From: Lamellibrachia satsuma
Taxonomy: Eukaryota; Annelida; Polychaeta; Sabellida; Siboglinidae
NCBI GenBank assembly: GCA_033239005.1
Contig: BSQZ01000001.1
Span: forward strand, 6,422,001-6,486,000
DNA length: 64,000 nt
Direction of reading: 5' to 3'
Within the stretch, counting starts at the first letter, position 1, and every line of letters starts with the position of its first letter. Both the position numbers and the translations under genes were made by a program. Below are positions 34,559-47,132 of the stretch, in pieces. The notes under the pieces are model-generated. The model was not told the origin of the DNA and did not search any database. It was given only the letters and a program-made list of their open reading frames with translations.

Positions 34559-36281
34559 ATGCCTACAAGGTGTTCGGTACCCGAGTGTTCTCGTCGGGGA
34601 GGCCACCAGTTCCCAGCTGACAGAGAGCTAAGGAATAAGTGGGTTCATGCCATTCGACGAGCTGCTGACAAGAGAGGGTCGCGCTGGACTCCGAAGCCAT
34701 ATATGGTCGTATGCTACAGTCACTTTTCCACCAGCGATTACATACAAGACAACGAGACAGTGCACGGTAAATATTAATTTTATTATGCGTACGTAGTCAA
34801 ATAATGAAAGTAGTAACAATGTGTATAATGAATTATAAATCGATAAGCCATACCAAGTCCAAGGATCAAGACCTTGACAGGTCATGACGTTACACTATAT
34901 ATGGCATTAACCTCGTTATTAACCATGATTAATATGGCAGGGCCAATGGTAGGTATAGTCACTGAACAGTCAGTTATGATTATTTTTGCAAATGTCATCC
35001 TAGAAATCTGGCTAGATATGTTTTAGGTTATGTCTATCATATAATATAACTATATGTGCTCACATATATACTAAATGTGTATTCACATCTCACACAAAAA
35101 CATGTGGTATGTTTTCAGGCACCCCACGCACACGTCGTACATTACGAAAAAATGCTGTGCCATCAATATTTCACTGGGTTCAAGAACCATCCGACTGTTC
35201 AAAGAAACGGACAGCACGAGCGAAACTTCGCATGTTCGTAAAAGAAGAGCCACTGCCAGCATTTGACCCCAACCTAGACGTGCAGGAAGTAGTGACTGAC
35301 GACAACCCCATCTCTGTTGAAGAGGAAGCTGCTGCATCCTCTTCTGTGCCAGTGGATGAAGCCAGTCAAACACCACACTACTCAAAGCTGTCCATCGAGG
35401 AATTGATGAGCAATTCCAAGATGCTGCAATACTACACTGGTCTGGATGACTACCGTCATTTCCAGTACGTGCTTCAGAGTCTTGGCCCGGCAGCTCATCA
35501 CCTGGAGTACCGATGGAGAACACCTCAGAAAACGTCAGTTGAGAATCAACTACTGCTAACGCTGATCAAGCTTCGGCAACACACGCCTAACCAAGAACTT
35601 GCGTTCTGGTTCAGCATTTCAGAGTTCAGCATTGGCAACATCTTTGTTACGTGGATAAACTTTATGTATTGTTCCTGGAAGGAACTGGACATTTGGCCAA
35701 CTAAAGAACTGGTAAACGCTTACATGCCAAGTGACTTTAAGGGGCTGTATGCAAGCACCCGGGTAATTGTTGATGGTGTGGAAGTACCAATAAAAAAACC
35801 AGGAAAACCAACAGCACAGCAAGTAACGTACTCCAGCTATAAGAACAGAAACACTCTGAAAGCACTGATAGGCATCACACCAGGAGGACTAACGTCGTAC
35901 ATTTCAGCGGCGTATGGAGGATCTGCCAGTGATCGCATTCTGGTGGAGCGAGGAGACTTGCCACAGAAATGCGATCCTGGTGATTCAATCATGTCCGACA
36001 AAGGCTTCAATGTGCAGGATATTTTCGCCCCATTCAACATTCAGGTCAACATTCCAACTTTTCTGAGGAAGAAAAATCAACTGTCCACAAAAGCCATTAT
36101 CAATGACAGGAAAATTGCATGCAAGCGGGTGCATGTTGAGCGGGTCATTGGCCTTGCAAAGACCTACAAGATCTTAACTTCACCCCTGAATGAAGTTGAA
36201 ACAATTTTGGGCTCACGCATCATTTTTGTCTGTTTCATGCTGGGCAATCACCGTGCATGCATTGTTTCTAAAACGGCATAA
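34559..36281 (+). CDS. THAP-domain DDE transposase
   Basis: Two exons, 34559-34766 and 35119-36281 (donor CACG|gtaaat, acceptor gttttcag|GC, phase 1), give an uninterrupted 456-residue protein. Residues 1 to about 85 form a THAP zinc finger with the C2CH ligands in RCSVPEC and VVCYSHF, completed after the splice by RTRRTLRKNAVPSIF. Next comes an acidic linker, then a DDE_4-type catalytic domain with D in STRVIVDGVEV, D in SIMSDKGF and E in KRVHVERVIG. It would bind element ends through THAP and cut and join DNA. ATG 34559 is preferred because THAP domains begin a few residues before the first Cys; an upstream in-frame ATG at 34469 is possible. All catalytic residues are present, so the gene may be functional. 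Confidence 0.9.
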
Positions 36282-36417
36282 AACCGAACATCATGACCAA
36301 ATCTATGGTTAAAAAGTATCTTTATTAAGCATAGCGGACTGCTCAAATTTAATCCAAAGACCCAGTTTACTCACTGATTAATTACAATGCCAGAATTTAT
36401 GACTATTTGTATGCCTG

Positions 36418-38714
36418 TTAGCATTCCAAATAAAAATGCTTGTTTAGATACTCCTTCCGGTAATGGTTGTGAAAGAATGATTCTAATCTAGTTAACATGT
36501 CATTTACAAATGTGTCATCATAGGGTACATCAACAATGACAAGGTCTACCAGAGTGAAAATCACCAGATGACATAGAGTTCTCTGGGTAATGTGCATGTT
36601 ACCTTGCACCTGATACATATAATCATGATTTCTGTTCAGGAAAAGTTTGCCATTTTGTGCAAGTCCTAAGTATGGCACTGTTACAGGTGTGATTGGTTTG
36701 TCTCTGGAGGCGTATGGGCATTTGATCTCTATAATGGTAGTACTGTCCACAATGCCATCTGGAGAGCAGGCCAGGTAAGGTCGCTCGGAACAAACGACCA
36801 GACCACTGGTTGTTACACCATTGCCTGTCTTCTTGCAGTAAGCTTTTACTGCAGTACTTTCATATTTTCTTCCATGCTCAAGTGGTGCTGCTGATATGCT
36901 TTTCACCTGTTGTAGGCTCTGGGCATATTTGTCTGCGTCAGTTTTCTCGGTAACCTTACAGATTCTGCCAAAGCGTGAGGCAGTCATGCGTTTTGTGCGC
37001 TCTGTATGCCACAAACCTACAACCGCCTGCCCTCTGGTGTCTTGCTCGATTTGTGTTACATGTTCCTGTGAAATGTTTGTCAGAGTGTCAACTTGTAAGT
37101 AGTGTTCAGATGGTGTGAGTGTGCAGTAGTCATGGTCATTGTCAAATGCATGCATGTTTGCAGGAGTGGTGATATGCATCAGAGCCGGATTCACAGTAGA
37201 TGAAGCTGCAAAATTGATAGTGGCATTGCTCACCCGTGTGTGTGTTGTTTTGCTGTCCACCCGGTATGTTTGTGGTATTGGATTAAAGATGATATTGTTA
37301 TTGTTGATGGACATTTCTAAGTGTTCTGCTTTGACTGGTGACCCGTTGTGCAGGCGGCGTGGTCTGTGGAAAGACTGCACAGTCTCTGTGCATGTTAGTT
37401 CTAATTTCATGCTTTTACCAGAAACATAGTCTAACAAGGGCAAGAAAGCAGCACGAATGTGTTTGCAGTGTGCATACGGGCCCATGCCAGCAGCACATTC
37501 ACACTGTGTCTCTAGTATGTTGCCATGCTTATCCAGGCTCAGGTCCATGTCATATGTGGTAGTGCGACGCATCTTGGCACGGCACTGTGTCCTCAGGAAT
37601 GTCGTCTCATCTTTCTTGCAGAAACGCATGAAACGGATAAACCTGAAAGACAATTATTCTACTTAAATGTTCATGGTACACTTGTTCACAAGCAATAAAA
37701 CAGTAAACTACAAGGCACAAGGTGACCTTCTAAAATAAATGGCAACACTTAACTGTCACACTTTGTGCTTTATCGATGGTATATGAATAATTATCTACAT
37801 ATTTTACATTACATGTTTTAAATAAATTGTTTCAACTACCTGTCATCATACAGTTCTCTTGCTTTTCGGTTGAGGCATATTCCTAATGGATGAAGAAACT
37901 GGTCGACAGTGTGAGATGATATAGGTGGCAGAATAGTGTTCCCTGTTACATCTCTGTAGCTGGTTGCAGGGGGTACGGACATTCGCCAGTCATCGTCATG
38001 GTTGAGATCACTGGTAGTACAACCAAAGTTGCTGTTCCGGTCATATGCCTCCAATCTGTAAATATGTAGTGTAAATTGTACTAGAGGCACTACAATCATC
38101 AAGGAAAACATTAACACTGGTAGTACCCAGTTGCACATTTTATAGGATATTTAATATAATGGTATTTTGTTAATTATACTAGATGTTTGCATGACACATA
38201 CATTCACTCATACAAGACAAGCCAACGCACATGAGCATAAACAATCTATTCTCAAACCTGGCTTGAGTACACACTCGGCACACGTTCAAACCTACTCACT
38301 AAAGACTACAAGCTTGATTTCCCAAGATAATGGCACGGATTGTGTGTATTCACTAAATGCGCTATCAGCGTCTATTTAGACTAGCCACTCTGGCTCAATG
38401 CCAATTTCGTAACCTTACGTAATCAAACCCGAGGCTGAGCTATTCACTCGACTGATACTTTTGTCCTTTACTAGTCGGTACTGCATACCCAATTAATGGA
38501 ACTCGCTGCTACTCAACAGGCCATTTAAAATAAATTATTCCAAATTCAGTGTCCGCATAAATATGTTTGATTGAATAATTCCATGTTATCCTATTATCGT
38601 TCATCGTGCGACTTACCGTTCAATCAACTCCTTTTTGCGGCCTGATCGTTTGGCCCCTCGCTTTTCAAGTTCTTGTCGTAGTACTGGCAGCGTTAGACGA
38701 TCGTACTTTCCCAT
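36418..38714 (-). CDS. SAP-SWIM-YqaJ nuclease of the transposon
   Basis: Three exons on the minus strand, 38714-38617, 38055-37840 and 37642-36418, join with matching phase 2 junctions into an intact 512-residue protein. Residues 2-40 are a SAP DNA-binding motif (YDRLTLPVLRQELEKRGAKR, KKELIERL). The middle has a SWIM-type zinc finger (CECAAGMGPYAHCKH). The C-terminal half is a YqaJ/lambda-exonuclease-like domain with KRMTASRFG, EHGRKYE, the SPDGIV...IEIKCPY active-site block and YQVQGNMH. The gene converges on the transposase (137 bp between stops). It probably helps process ends or recombination intermediates during transposition. That role is inferred from the family. Confidence 0.88.
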
Positions 38715-39164
38715 TACGATATAAAATAAAATAACTGAAAGACGCGTAAATCACTATTTAAAATTCACGCGCAAGAACAATACTACGGAAACGTGGGATA
38801 ACTCCGTGAGGCTAGTGCCGGTGTAACGGGCCCAGAGTAGTCCCGTGCCGAAAGTCAGCGGAAGTATGCATTTTGCGTATTGCGCATGCGCGCGCAAACG
38901 CAGTAGACGCCATGCAACCCGCGTGAGCTACGTGACCTCAGGTAACCCGATCAACTTTGACCCCGTGCCAGGAGTATGCAGACTTAGCGAGACTAACACA
39001 GATTCAGGTGACCCACATGACCCCCACGATGTTGACCTTATTTTGTCAGCGAGGCCTTTTTAAGAAAGTTGAAAGTCATTTGATTAGAGCGTGGAAACTG
39101 ATGTAGCATCAGAATAGATGTAGGCGAGACGAAAAGTACAAAAAGAATATGGAGTGCATCAAAC

Positions 39165-39165
<1 letters not shown>

Positions 39166-39248
<83 letters not shown>
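39166..39248. repeat. (TA)n microsatellite
   Basis: About 41 TA dinucleotides inside the Ginger-like element. Confidence 0.95.
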
Positions 39249-39249
<1 letters not shown>

Positions 39250-39706
39250 CCATTATTTGGTAATACCCATTATGTTAAATCACCAGTGACCAAGTGTAGG
39301 AGTGCAAGCACCCAAATCAAATGTTAGACAATTTGCATTTGAAAGAAGTACGATTATCAAACGACAAAAGGACGTGGCTATTCGCACAGCTGCTCTGCAG
39401 GTCCTTCTATTAATTACCAAAAGTGTGGTTGTTATTATTTGCAGAGCTGCACTAGGTTTTGGCATTGCAGAAATAGTTATTGCTATTTGCAAAATTACCA
39501 TATTGGTATGGTCATTAATGATAATGTTAATGATATATTGTGTCACTTAAGTTATTGGTTCTTACATGAGGCTTGTCTTGCTGTTTCTACAAAGTAGAAG
39601 ATTAAATGGCTTCACTTCTTGTATAACAGCCACTTAGTCCATTAAGCTACTTCTTGTTCACTGGTTCAGTAGTGCACATGTATTACTAAGTCAGAGCAAA
39701 GTTGCT

Positions 39707-41000
39707 GTGTTACAGCATTACACATTTTACGTCTACATGCTTCAAGGAGGTAGACCTAGGTCAAAGATACAATATGAAGTTGCTGGGAAAGCTTTGGCTA
39801 GGTGCAACTACTGTGCTCATCAACAAAGTATCAAGGCCTGCAGGATGTGGTCCCATCATAACAACTGTGCAACATTTACAAATGAGGTAGGAATGAGTAA
39901 TAGTAGTTATGAATATGATTTAATGTTTTTTTTTGGTAAATTTAATAACAACATTGCAGTAAATGTTTTATCTCTTGAATTATAAGCTGTAAACATTTGT
40001 CACACACAACTTGATAAAGAAGCTTCCAAATGTCAGTTATTTTGGTAAGAGAGTGAGAACTAGATCAATACTAGCCATGTTGTCATTTAATCCTGGTCCC
40101 TTTCATTGCACTTAGCAGATATGCATACTTTACTTTAATAGTTTAACACTATTCACCGGATATTGAATGGATTAAATGTGTCATTGTGGCATGTACCACG
40201 TGGCTTATAGTGGGTGATAAAAGGGAACTGTGCTGGCTTTCAGTTTTAGGTGACTAATAACACAAGTAATGTACAAGAGAATCAGCATGGAAATAAATGC
40301 ATACACTTTTTGTGTTATTTTAATATTATAATCATTAAACAGTTTTGGCTACACAGGCAGACACCATAGCTAAAATAAATTATAAGTACTTGTTTGTTTA
40401 CATTTCCAGACAGCAGCTGAACCTGTGAATGAGCCAACAGCCACACCTGCTACTCCTCTAACTACCAAGCATCCCTTGGGCCAAGATCTTAATCAAGAAT
40501 CCCCGGTCAAAGTCATTATTCAGTAGAACATCTCATCTCTTCTCACCAAAACAAATACTGCTACCGAAGACAACCTGGACGTTCTTGTTGCAAAGTTCTT
40601 CTACTCGTGCAATATCCCCTTCACTGTATCAGATCACCCAGGGTTCGCAGTGGGACCCTCCTTGATAGTCTCTGATGAATTGAAGTCACAAATGAAGCAT
40701 CTCAAGGATCAAACTGTCACACTGATAGAGGATGGATGGTCGAATATCCATAATGATCCCGTCCTTGCTACAACTGTACAGAAGAAGTTTAACCAAGCAG
40801 TCGTCTGATCAATGAGTAGCGGGAACTGGCCTACCAGTGGCTCACAGAGAACAATTCAGACTACCTCCCAGCAGCCATTGCTTTTGAAACAGAGTCTGCG
40901 CCACTCCCACCATCCTTTTTTGAAGCAGGTGCTATGCATCCAGAATTGTGGTGGTAAGGGCTTAGAACAGTTACTCTGCCACATGGTCTTGTTCTAGTTT
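39707..41000 (+). pseudogene. hAT transposase remnant (BED finger plus DUF659-like region)
   Basis: A BED-type zinc finger is encoded at about 39735-39886 (ARCNYCAHQQ, MWSHHNNC), ending at donor AATGAG|gtagga. A second exon starts at 40410 (tttccag|AC). It encodes LVAKFFYSCNIPFTVSDHP and TLIEDGWSNIHNDP, which are hallmark hAT/DUF659 segments, then PLPPSFFEAGAMHPELWW. An in-frame TAG lies near 40525 and another stop follows the VLATT segment. No hAT C-terminal dimerisation domain or ends are visible, so this is a dead fragment nested in the Ginger-like element. Confidence 0.7.
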
Positions 41001-41454
41001 CGTTGCACACAGCTTGTGTGTCAGCCTTGTGCAACGTTTGGAATAACTCACACAAAGCTGATAATTCATTATGCTTGTGTTCTGCTATCGAATGCTACGT
41101 GGCAAGCATGAGGTAGAGGACTGAATCACTGTCAGACTTTCACTGGCACAGGAGATTTGTGCCAGAGGACCTAGACAAATAAATACTTATTAAATGTACA
41201 ACGACAGTTTAACAAAAGTACTAAAAACTTAATATGTTGTCTGTTTTATATTATTTTACTTTCTTCCATTTTTTTCCCGAAAGAAAGTGGAAGAAATCCC
41301 TTTCTTCCACTTTCTTCCAGGCGTACCCTGTTGACTATCACAAAAAATATACATTTAAAAAAATACTTGCTATTTATATTGTAATGGCCTTATTGATTTG
41401 TATGTTTATATTATTATTTTGGATTTGGCCACCTGGACCATTAAAATTTTTTTT

Positions 41455-41560
41455 ATTAAGGGTAGCTGCTAATGTCTCGGCTTTTGTGGTTGGTTCGAAT
41501 CCAACTGGTATATACACTTTGTGCAAAAATACCCCTGGCATGGGCTTATTTACCGATACA
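41455..41560 (+). repeat. tRNA-derived SINE-like sequence
   Basis: A perfect B box (GGTTCGAATCC, 41492-41502) sits in a T-arm-like hairpin GTTGG-TTCGAAT-CCAAC, preceded by an A-box-like 'ggtagctgctaatg'. The anticodon and acceptor stems do not close, so it is not a tRNA gene. Family and 3' end are uncertain. Confidence 0.45.
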
Positions 41561-42527
41561 TTGCATCTCCTCTTATGATTATTTTGAAATTGAATGAAAA
41601 TGCACTTACAGTGATCAAAAGTTAGCATATTAATATATACATAACATCTGATCCATCTCATGTTAGCTTTATTTACCAAAGGCCACCAACAAAACCAGCT
41701 CAACATTTAACAACATATTGCTAAACTTCATTGTGGAATTAATTTAACAAGCATGTAGTTACGTCAAGCTGTCAAAATATAAAGATGACATTGTGTGATT
41801 GACATATACTCGATAGGGACTATATACCTATACATCAGATAGGTGTCATATGGAGGGCCCATGATGAATTTATGGAAACTTTTTGAACTGCTGAAATCGG
41901 CTGAGTATATATATATATATGTTGGGATGCATATAGCTTGACACTGGCTATAGAAAATATATATTAACATTTTGGCAGCATTTTAAAACCTACCTATTTG
42001 ACCTGGTCTAACCTTCTTAGCTCCTCAGTGCACCATCATCACTGTTGACGATCTGGAATTGAATTTGGGGTAAGATTTGCCTAACACTTTGGTATTGGTG
42101 CGCTGCTGAGCTCAGTTTTCTGAAGATTTTAGTGCTATAGAAATCTTCTTTATTGTATTGTACTGTATTGTACAGCTACATCATTTCTGACGTTAGATTC
42201 CAAAAGCCTGGGTCCCAATTACTATATATTCAGTAAATAAATCTTGTGCTATGTGGAACCCGAATATATAGTATTTTGCTAATTTAGCAAACAGTGTAAC
42301 TATTACTTTGTCAGATCTTTCCACAAATTGTTCCCCAAGTGATTTTGCTACTACAAGTGATGCTGTTAAGGATATGTCATTTTACTTAGAGTACTTCATA
42401 AAAAATGCCTATAACTATGATCAATAATTGCAGACACTGGAGCGTTAGTGTATATCTCACCACATATGTTAGTGTATATCCCACCACATACGTTAGTGTA
42501 TATCCCCCACATATGCACATACACCAG

Positions 42528-45500
42528 AAGATTGTGACTGATGAGAAAGAGAGAGACAAGATCTTGTGCCATATTCACTCTGCGCCACCTGCTCGCCACA
42601 GTGGCATCAATGCTACTGTGGACAAAATTAGCCAGCGGTATTAATGGAAAGGCTTGAACGAGGACGTAAAAATCTACGTAAGTGATTAAAATATATGTGC
42701 TGGATATTGTGTTAGAAATGTAAGTGGTACGTAAATATATTGCTGTGTGTATTATAAGTTGTAAGTAAATTTTTTTTTATAGAACATTTCATTTTTGAAT
42801 GCCAATAGTACATTTTTTGCCATAATAGCCATGTAATGCCAAGTCTCTTTAAAAAATTATATATAGAATGAAAACACCAGATTGAAGTAAATTTTGTCCA
42901 GGAAATTTATGTAATGTCTTAGCAAAAATAACCTGATAGCCAAACAATTGAAAAACTTTTAACTTTGAGGCTGCATCGAACTTTTGTGTGCCCTTAATCT
43001 GAATATGTTTATTACTGGATTGTTTAATTTGTATGCCCTCTACCTGAGACCCATAATGGTTTCAAGTATATTATGACACTAACTGGTAACTTCACAAAGT
43101 ATGTGGAGTTGTATCCCCTGAGACGGAAGTCGGGCGATTGTGAGGTGCAAAGGTTGAAAAGCTTCATTTGCAGGCATGTCATTTCTGGATAGTTTAGTTT
43201 TAATTCAGCAAAATGTAAAGCTTCCCCTACAAATTAAACCTATATGCAACATATATGGGGTCAAATACACTGAAATAATAATTGGTATTTTTTTATAGAA
43301 AAAACATTGTACAGAAAACATTCAAATAATAAAGATTCTCTATCAGCAGCATTGCCTGATCAAGTAGAGCTAACAGAAATTTCCTTTTGATGTTTTGTGC
43401 ATTCACCTGTTTCACACAATCAAGACAGCAAGTGGTCACGAAGTACAATTACAAATGATTCAGAAAATTTCCTACTAATATAATTACCACCCCTGGCTTG
43501 AGAGGATGATTCCGGGTACCGGAGCAGACAAGGTTGCTTTAAAGCTAAATTGTTACATTTTGTCAGCCAACATTTCTGATGTGGTAATGTTGTTTTACAG
43601 ATATGGTGCTCCCAAGAAATTGCTGTCAGACCAGGGGCGAGAATTTGTCAATCGCTTGAACACAGATTTGGCAAAGAAGTTTGACATTGACCATATGGTT
43701 ACAGCAGCATACCATCCACAAACTAATGGACTCGATGAGAGGTAGCATCTAAGATTGTATTGTGAAACATTATGTAGTAAAACGAATGTTCACAGATTAG
43801 ATTTATGGTTTATGTTTAAGCAAATGTTTTTCAAATAATGTTTTTTTAACAAATTGATATTAAGATAACTAGCAAATATAATTTTTTTAACATGTACTTT
43901 TTTCTCAAATATTTTTGGTCAAATTTAACAAAATAAAATATTACATGTCGTATTAACTAAGGTAAAGGTAAAGTCATCCCCCAGGCATTATGCCTTAGGA
44001 AGCCATGAAGGCTTATATGGCCAGTGCTTAAACCTGGTTTCTGTAGTGCGAAGCAACTTAGAGTGCAGTTATACTGACTCTCCTGGACAGGACACTAGTC
44101 CATCGCAGGTACCTTCCAAACAGTGTTTGTACTCATTTACAGCTGAGTAGACTGAGGCAAAGTAGGGTAAACGAAATTGCCTAAGCTTCGAAAACGAACC
44201 ATGACCAGTGTGGGTCTTGAACTCACAACCCTTGAATTTAGAGTCCAACACCTTAACCACTAGGCCACGGCTGCCCCATAATAGTATGGTATTATTGTTG
44301 TTGCTAGTAGCAGTAAACACATTAATGCTGTGCTATTTGGTATTGTATTCTACTATGTTTGAAAATAAACATTATTATTACAAATTTTCCACCACTGACC
44401 ATATATATTTTTGCAGAACGAACCAGACACTTAAGACGAGGCTCAGTAAGCTAGTAGCTGACTACCAGACTGACTGGGATGAGTATCTTGAGGAGGTGGC
44501 CTTCAGTCTCCGCACACAGAGACAGGCATCTACAAAGTACACACCCTTCCTTTCTTATGTATAACAGACACCCACGTCTGCCTGTGGAGGTACTTATAAC
44601 ATTACTTTCTTTCATTGCATAAATTATAATCATCACTGAATATCATATGTTACATGCCTTTTTTATAGAATATATTCTTGTGTAATGATTGCAATGCAAT
44701 ATACATGTATTAATTGGTTTTTATATAAATAATTAAATGTGAAGCATAATTATATTTTATTCTTACATATTTATAATATACATAACAACTTATCAAACTT
44801 GTTTGGCCATCTTCAGCATTTGACAATAATATCTCCATACTGTTTTCTATTCCAATTTATTATAATTATAGATGGATGGTGTTGACCGGGATGATGATGT
44901 TGACATCCCAACATTTCTGGAACATGATGTGGACAGATATCAACATGATCTTGTTACACAGGTTCAAATGGTTCATGAGCAGGTGTGTAAAAGTGGTCCA
45001 CTTTTGTATCATAATATGTGTTTGTTGTAGCTGATGTATACACCATGGTATAGGCATGGGGTCATTAACTTTAAAAGTTAATTAATTACATTACAATTAA
45101 CTCATAAAAGTGCAGATATTTGGAACTACCTAGCATATCGCTATATTTTGTTGAAGAATTCCAATATTATTCCCATATTTTCATTTTGTATTCTATTATG
45201 TCCTATGGATTTTAGATCAAAAGTGGATGGGCACACTGGTACTTCTAACAGGCAATGTGTGACATTTAAGTCTGTCATCCAAGTATGTTCTATATAGCAC
45301 CATGATTTTCCAGGTTCATGCAAATGTTGAAACTGCACAAGAGCGGCAGACTAAGCACTACCGAAAAAGACAAACAAAGGGAGTCAAAACATTTGACTTG
45401 AAAATAGGTGACATGGTGCTGAGAAGGCACATGAGGAATGTCGGGAGGAAGGGTGGGAAACTACATCCACAGTGGATAGGACCATGGAGGTAACTGAATC

Positions 45501-46033
45501 AGCCACTTGACTTGGTCGAAATTGATTATCAATATCTAATAAATATTTACTATGTCACCTTTACTTGTAAGAAATAGTAAGATAGGTTAACATTATTTTG
45601 TTGGAATGAAATCTAGTATTTCTTATCCAGATTTCAGAGAAAAGAGGTCGTCAAAACTTTTCAAGAGATCATCGAGAATTACACTGTACTAAGTTGGGTT
45701 TGTCTGATAAATGATATGACAAACCATGATTGCTGGAGGAAATTCGTGTCACTACAAAAAGTGGTTGACACATGGAACTGAATACCTGTAATTTCATAAG
45801 TTTATGCCTAATACATGTTCATTTTCCCCAGGATCACAAACATTGGGCCGAAATACCAGGTAACATTGGCAAACAAGGCTGGTGCAGTCCTGAAGACAAA
45901 GGTGGCCTACGACCAGTTGAAACCCTACCACACACCTCACCTTCCTATCACACAGACTACTCCACACAGTCTTCTTACCACACAGACAACTCCACACACT
46001 CTTCTTACCACACAAACCACTTACTTAGTCTAG
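42528..46033 (+). pseudogene. Intron-containing Gypsy-like integrase of the Ginger-type element, degenerate
   Basis: Recognisable exons are: 42528-42677, an HHCC-type zinc-binding region (DKILCHIHSA, RHSGINATVDK) with an in-frame TAA; about 43046-43150 (NGFKYIMTLTGNFTKYVELY); 43601-43741 (LLSDQGREFVN, AAYHPQTNGLDER); 44417-44589; 44872-44982; 45314-45489 (GDMVLRRHMR, HPQWIGPW); and 45832-46033 (YQVTLANKAG, YDQLKPYH). Splice sites between the later exons agree in phase. The first catalytic Asp, expected in T-D-Y-F-T-K, is Gly (TGNFTK); the second Asp and the Glu are kept. One frameshift lies near 44566. The protein is therefore inactive. The GPW...Y block is a GPY/F-like module, as in Ginger and Gypsy integrases. 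Confidence 0.8.
43961..44277 (-). repeat. tRNA-derived SINE in an integrase intron
   Basis: On the minus strand, a tRNA-like head (GGGGCAGCCGTGGCCTAGTG, B box GGGTTGTGAGTTCAAGACCC) is followed by a body containing cagctgtaaatgagtac and a tail ending cctgggggatgactttacct. The body motif cagctgta-aa-tgagtac is shared with the SINEs at 3651, 5505 and 7411, so both families belong to one wider SINE group. Confidence 0.8.
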
Positions 46034-46191
46034 ATATTTGATAAGGAATAATGATGTCAGAATGTTCACTGGATTATATTAAAGGTTAATGATTATATTA
46101 AAGGTTAATATAATCACAATAGCACTTGTTGTTTCCCGGGGATCTCCTCAGTTTAATTTACTGTCTACTAAATGGTTCATAATGTTAATGT

Positions 46192-46425
46192 AAATATGTG
46201 TGACCAGAAAAGTGTGTCTATGTTATCTATGAGTTAATTATTAATGCAAAAACATAATTGTATTTCTGTATAATTGGATGTTAATTTCTTACTTGTTTGA
46301 TTAAATATTATGATAGACCATATTTGTAGAAATGTTGTGCTGCTGCCAGTGCAGTATTATACAAAGAACTATATTGTTTCGATCATTGTACATGTCTATC
46401 AATCATCATATATAAAAATAATAAT

Positions 46426-46476
<51 letters not shown>

Positions 46477-46738
46477 TATATATATACGTTAATAATGGCA
46501 GCAATAAATATGTGTGACCAGAAAAGTGTGTCTATGTTATCTGAGTTAATTATTAATGGAAAAACATAATTGTATTTTTGTATAATTGGATGTTAATTTA
46601 TTACTTGTTTGATTAAATATTATGATAGACCATATTTGTAGAAATGTTGTGCTGTCTGCCAGTGCAGCATTATACAAAGAACTATATTGTTTCGATCATT
46701 GTACACGTCTGTCAATCATCATATATATAAAAATAATA

Positions 46739-46824
<86 letters not shown>

Positions 46825-46850
46825 GTTAATAATGGCAGCAATAAAGGTTT
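46192..46850. repeat. Tandem duplication (~314 bp) with (TA)n tracts
   Basis: The sequence from 'tatgtgtgaccagaaaagtg' to 'cgttaataatggcagcaataaa' occurs twice (about 46192-46510 and 46506-46848). Each copy contains a TA tract (46441-46470 and 46741-46822). Confidence 0.85.
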
Positions 46851-46966
46851 AGTTCTGTAAATCTTTATCGCATGACTCATTTCCCTAACTGTATTATTTG
46901 AAATGTTTATCATACGAATAGGGCGGAGATGTTTGTGTACAACGACACCGGCTGTGCGCATAAATA

Positions 46967-47132
46967 GCATGCGCAATACGCAAGAAGCATACTTCCGCTG
47001 ACTTTCGGCACGGGTCTACTCTGGGCCCGTGTATACGCGGGCCGAAAGTAGGCGCTTACTGCGCGCATGCGCAATACGCAAGAAGCATACTTCCGCTGAC
47101 TTTCGGCACGGGACTACTCTGGGCCCGTTACA
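46967..47132. repeat. Duplicated right terminal repeat of the Ginger-like element
   Basis: A 64-bp block (gcatgcgcaatacgcaagaa ... ctactctgggcccgt) occurs at 46967-47030 and again at 47065-47128. Only the outer copy continues into the true end GTTACA and CCGG. The left end of the element has a single copy. Confidence 0.9.

Larger units (their letters stand above)
38822..47132 (+). mobile_element. 8.3-kb Ginger1-like DNA transposon (degenerate)
   Basis: It starts TGTAACGGGCCCAGAG and ends CTCTGGGCCCGTTACA. The outer ~70 bp are near-perfect inverted repeats (38822-38893 versus about 47061-47132). The 4-bp CCGG on each side (38818-38821, 47133-47136) is a candidate target duplication. TGTNR ends, a 4-bp duplication and a Gypsy-like integrase broken up by introns are the recorded features of Ginger1 elements. 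The interior holds a decayed integrase on the + strand, a hAT remnant, two SINEs and microsatellites. It interrupts the right repeat of the THAP/YqaJ transposon. It is not an LTR element, since no LTRs, gag or RT are present inside. Confidence 0.75.

Noticed and set aside
42528..46033. Ordinary LTR retrotransposon pol gene
   Set aside because: Matching splice sites break the integrase into several exons, no RT or LTR accompanies it, and inverted TGTAAC ends with CCGG surround it.
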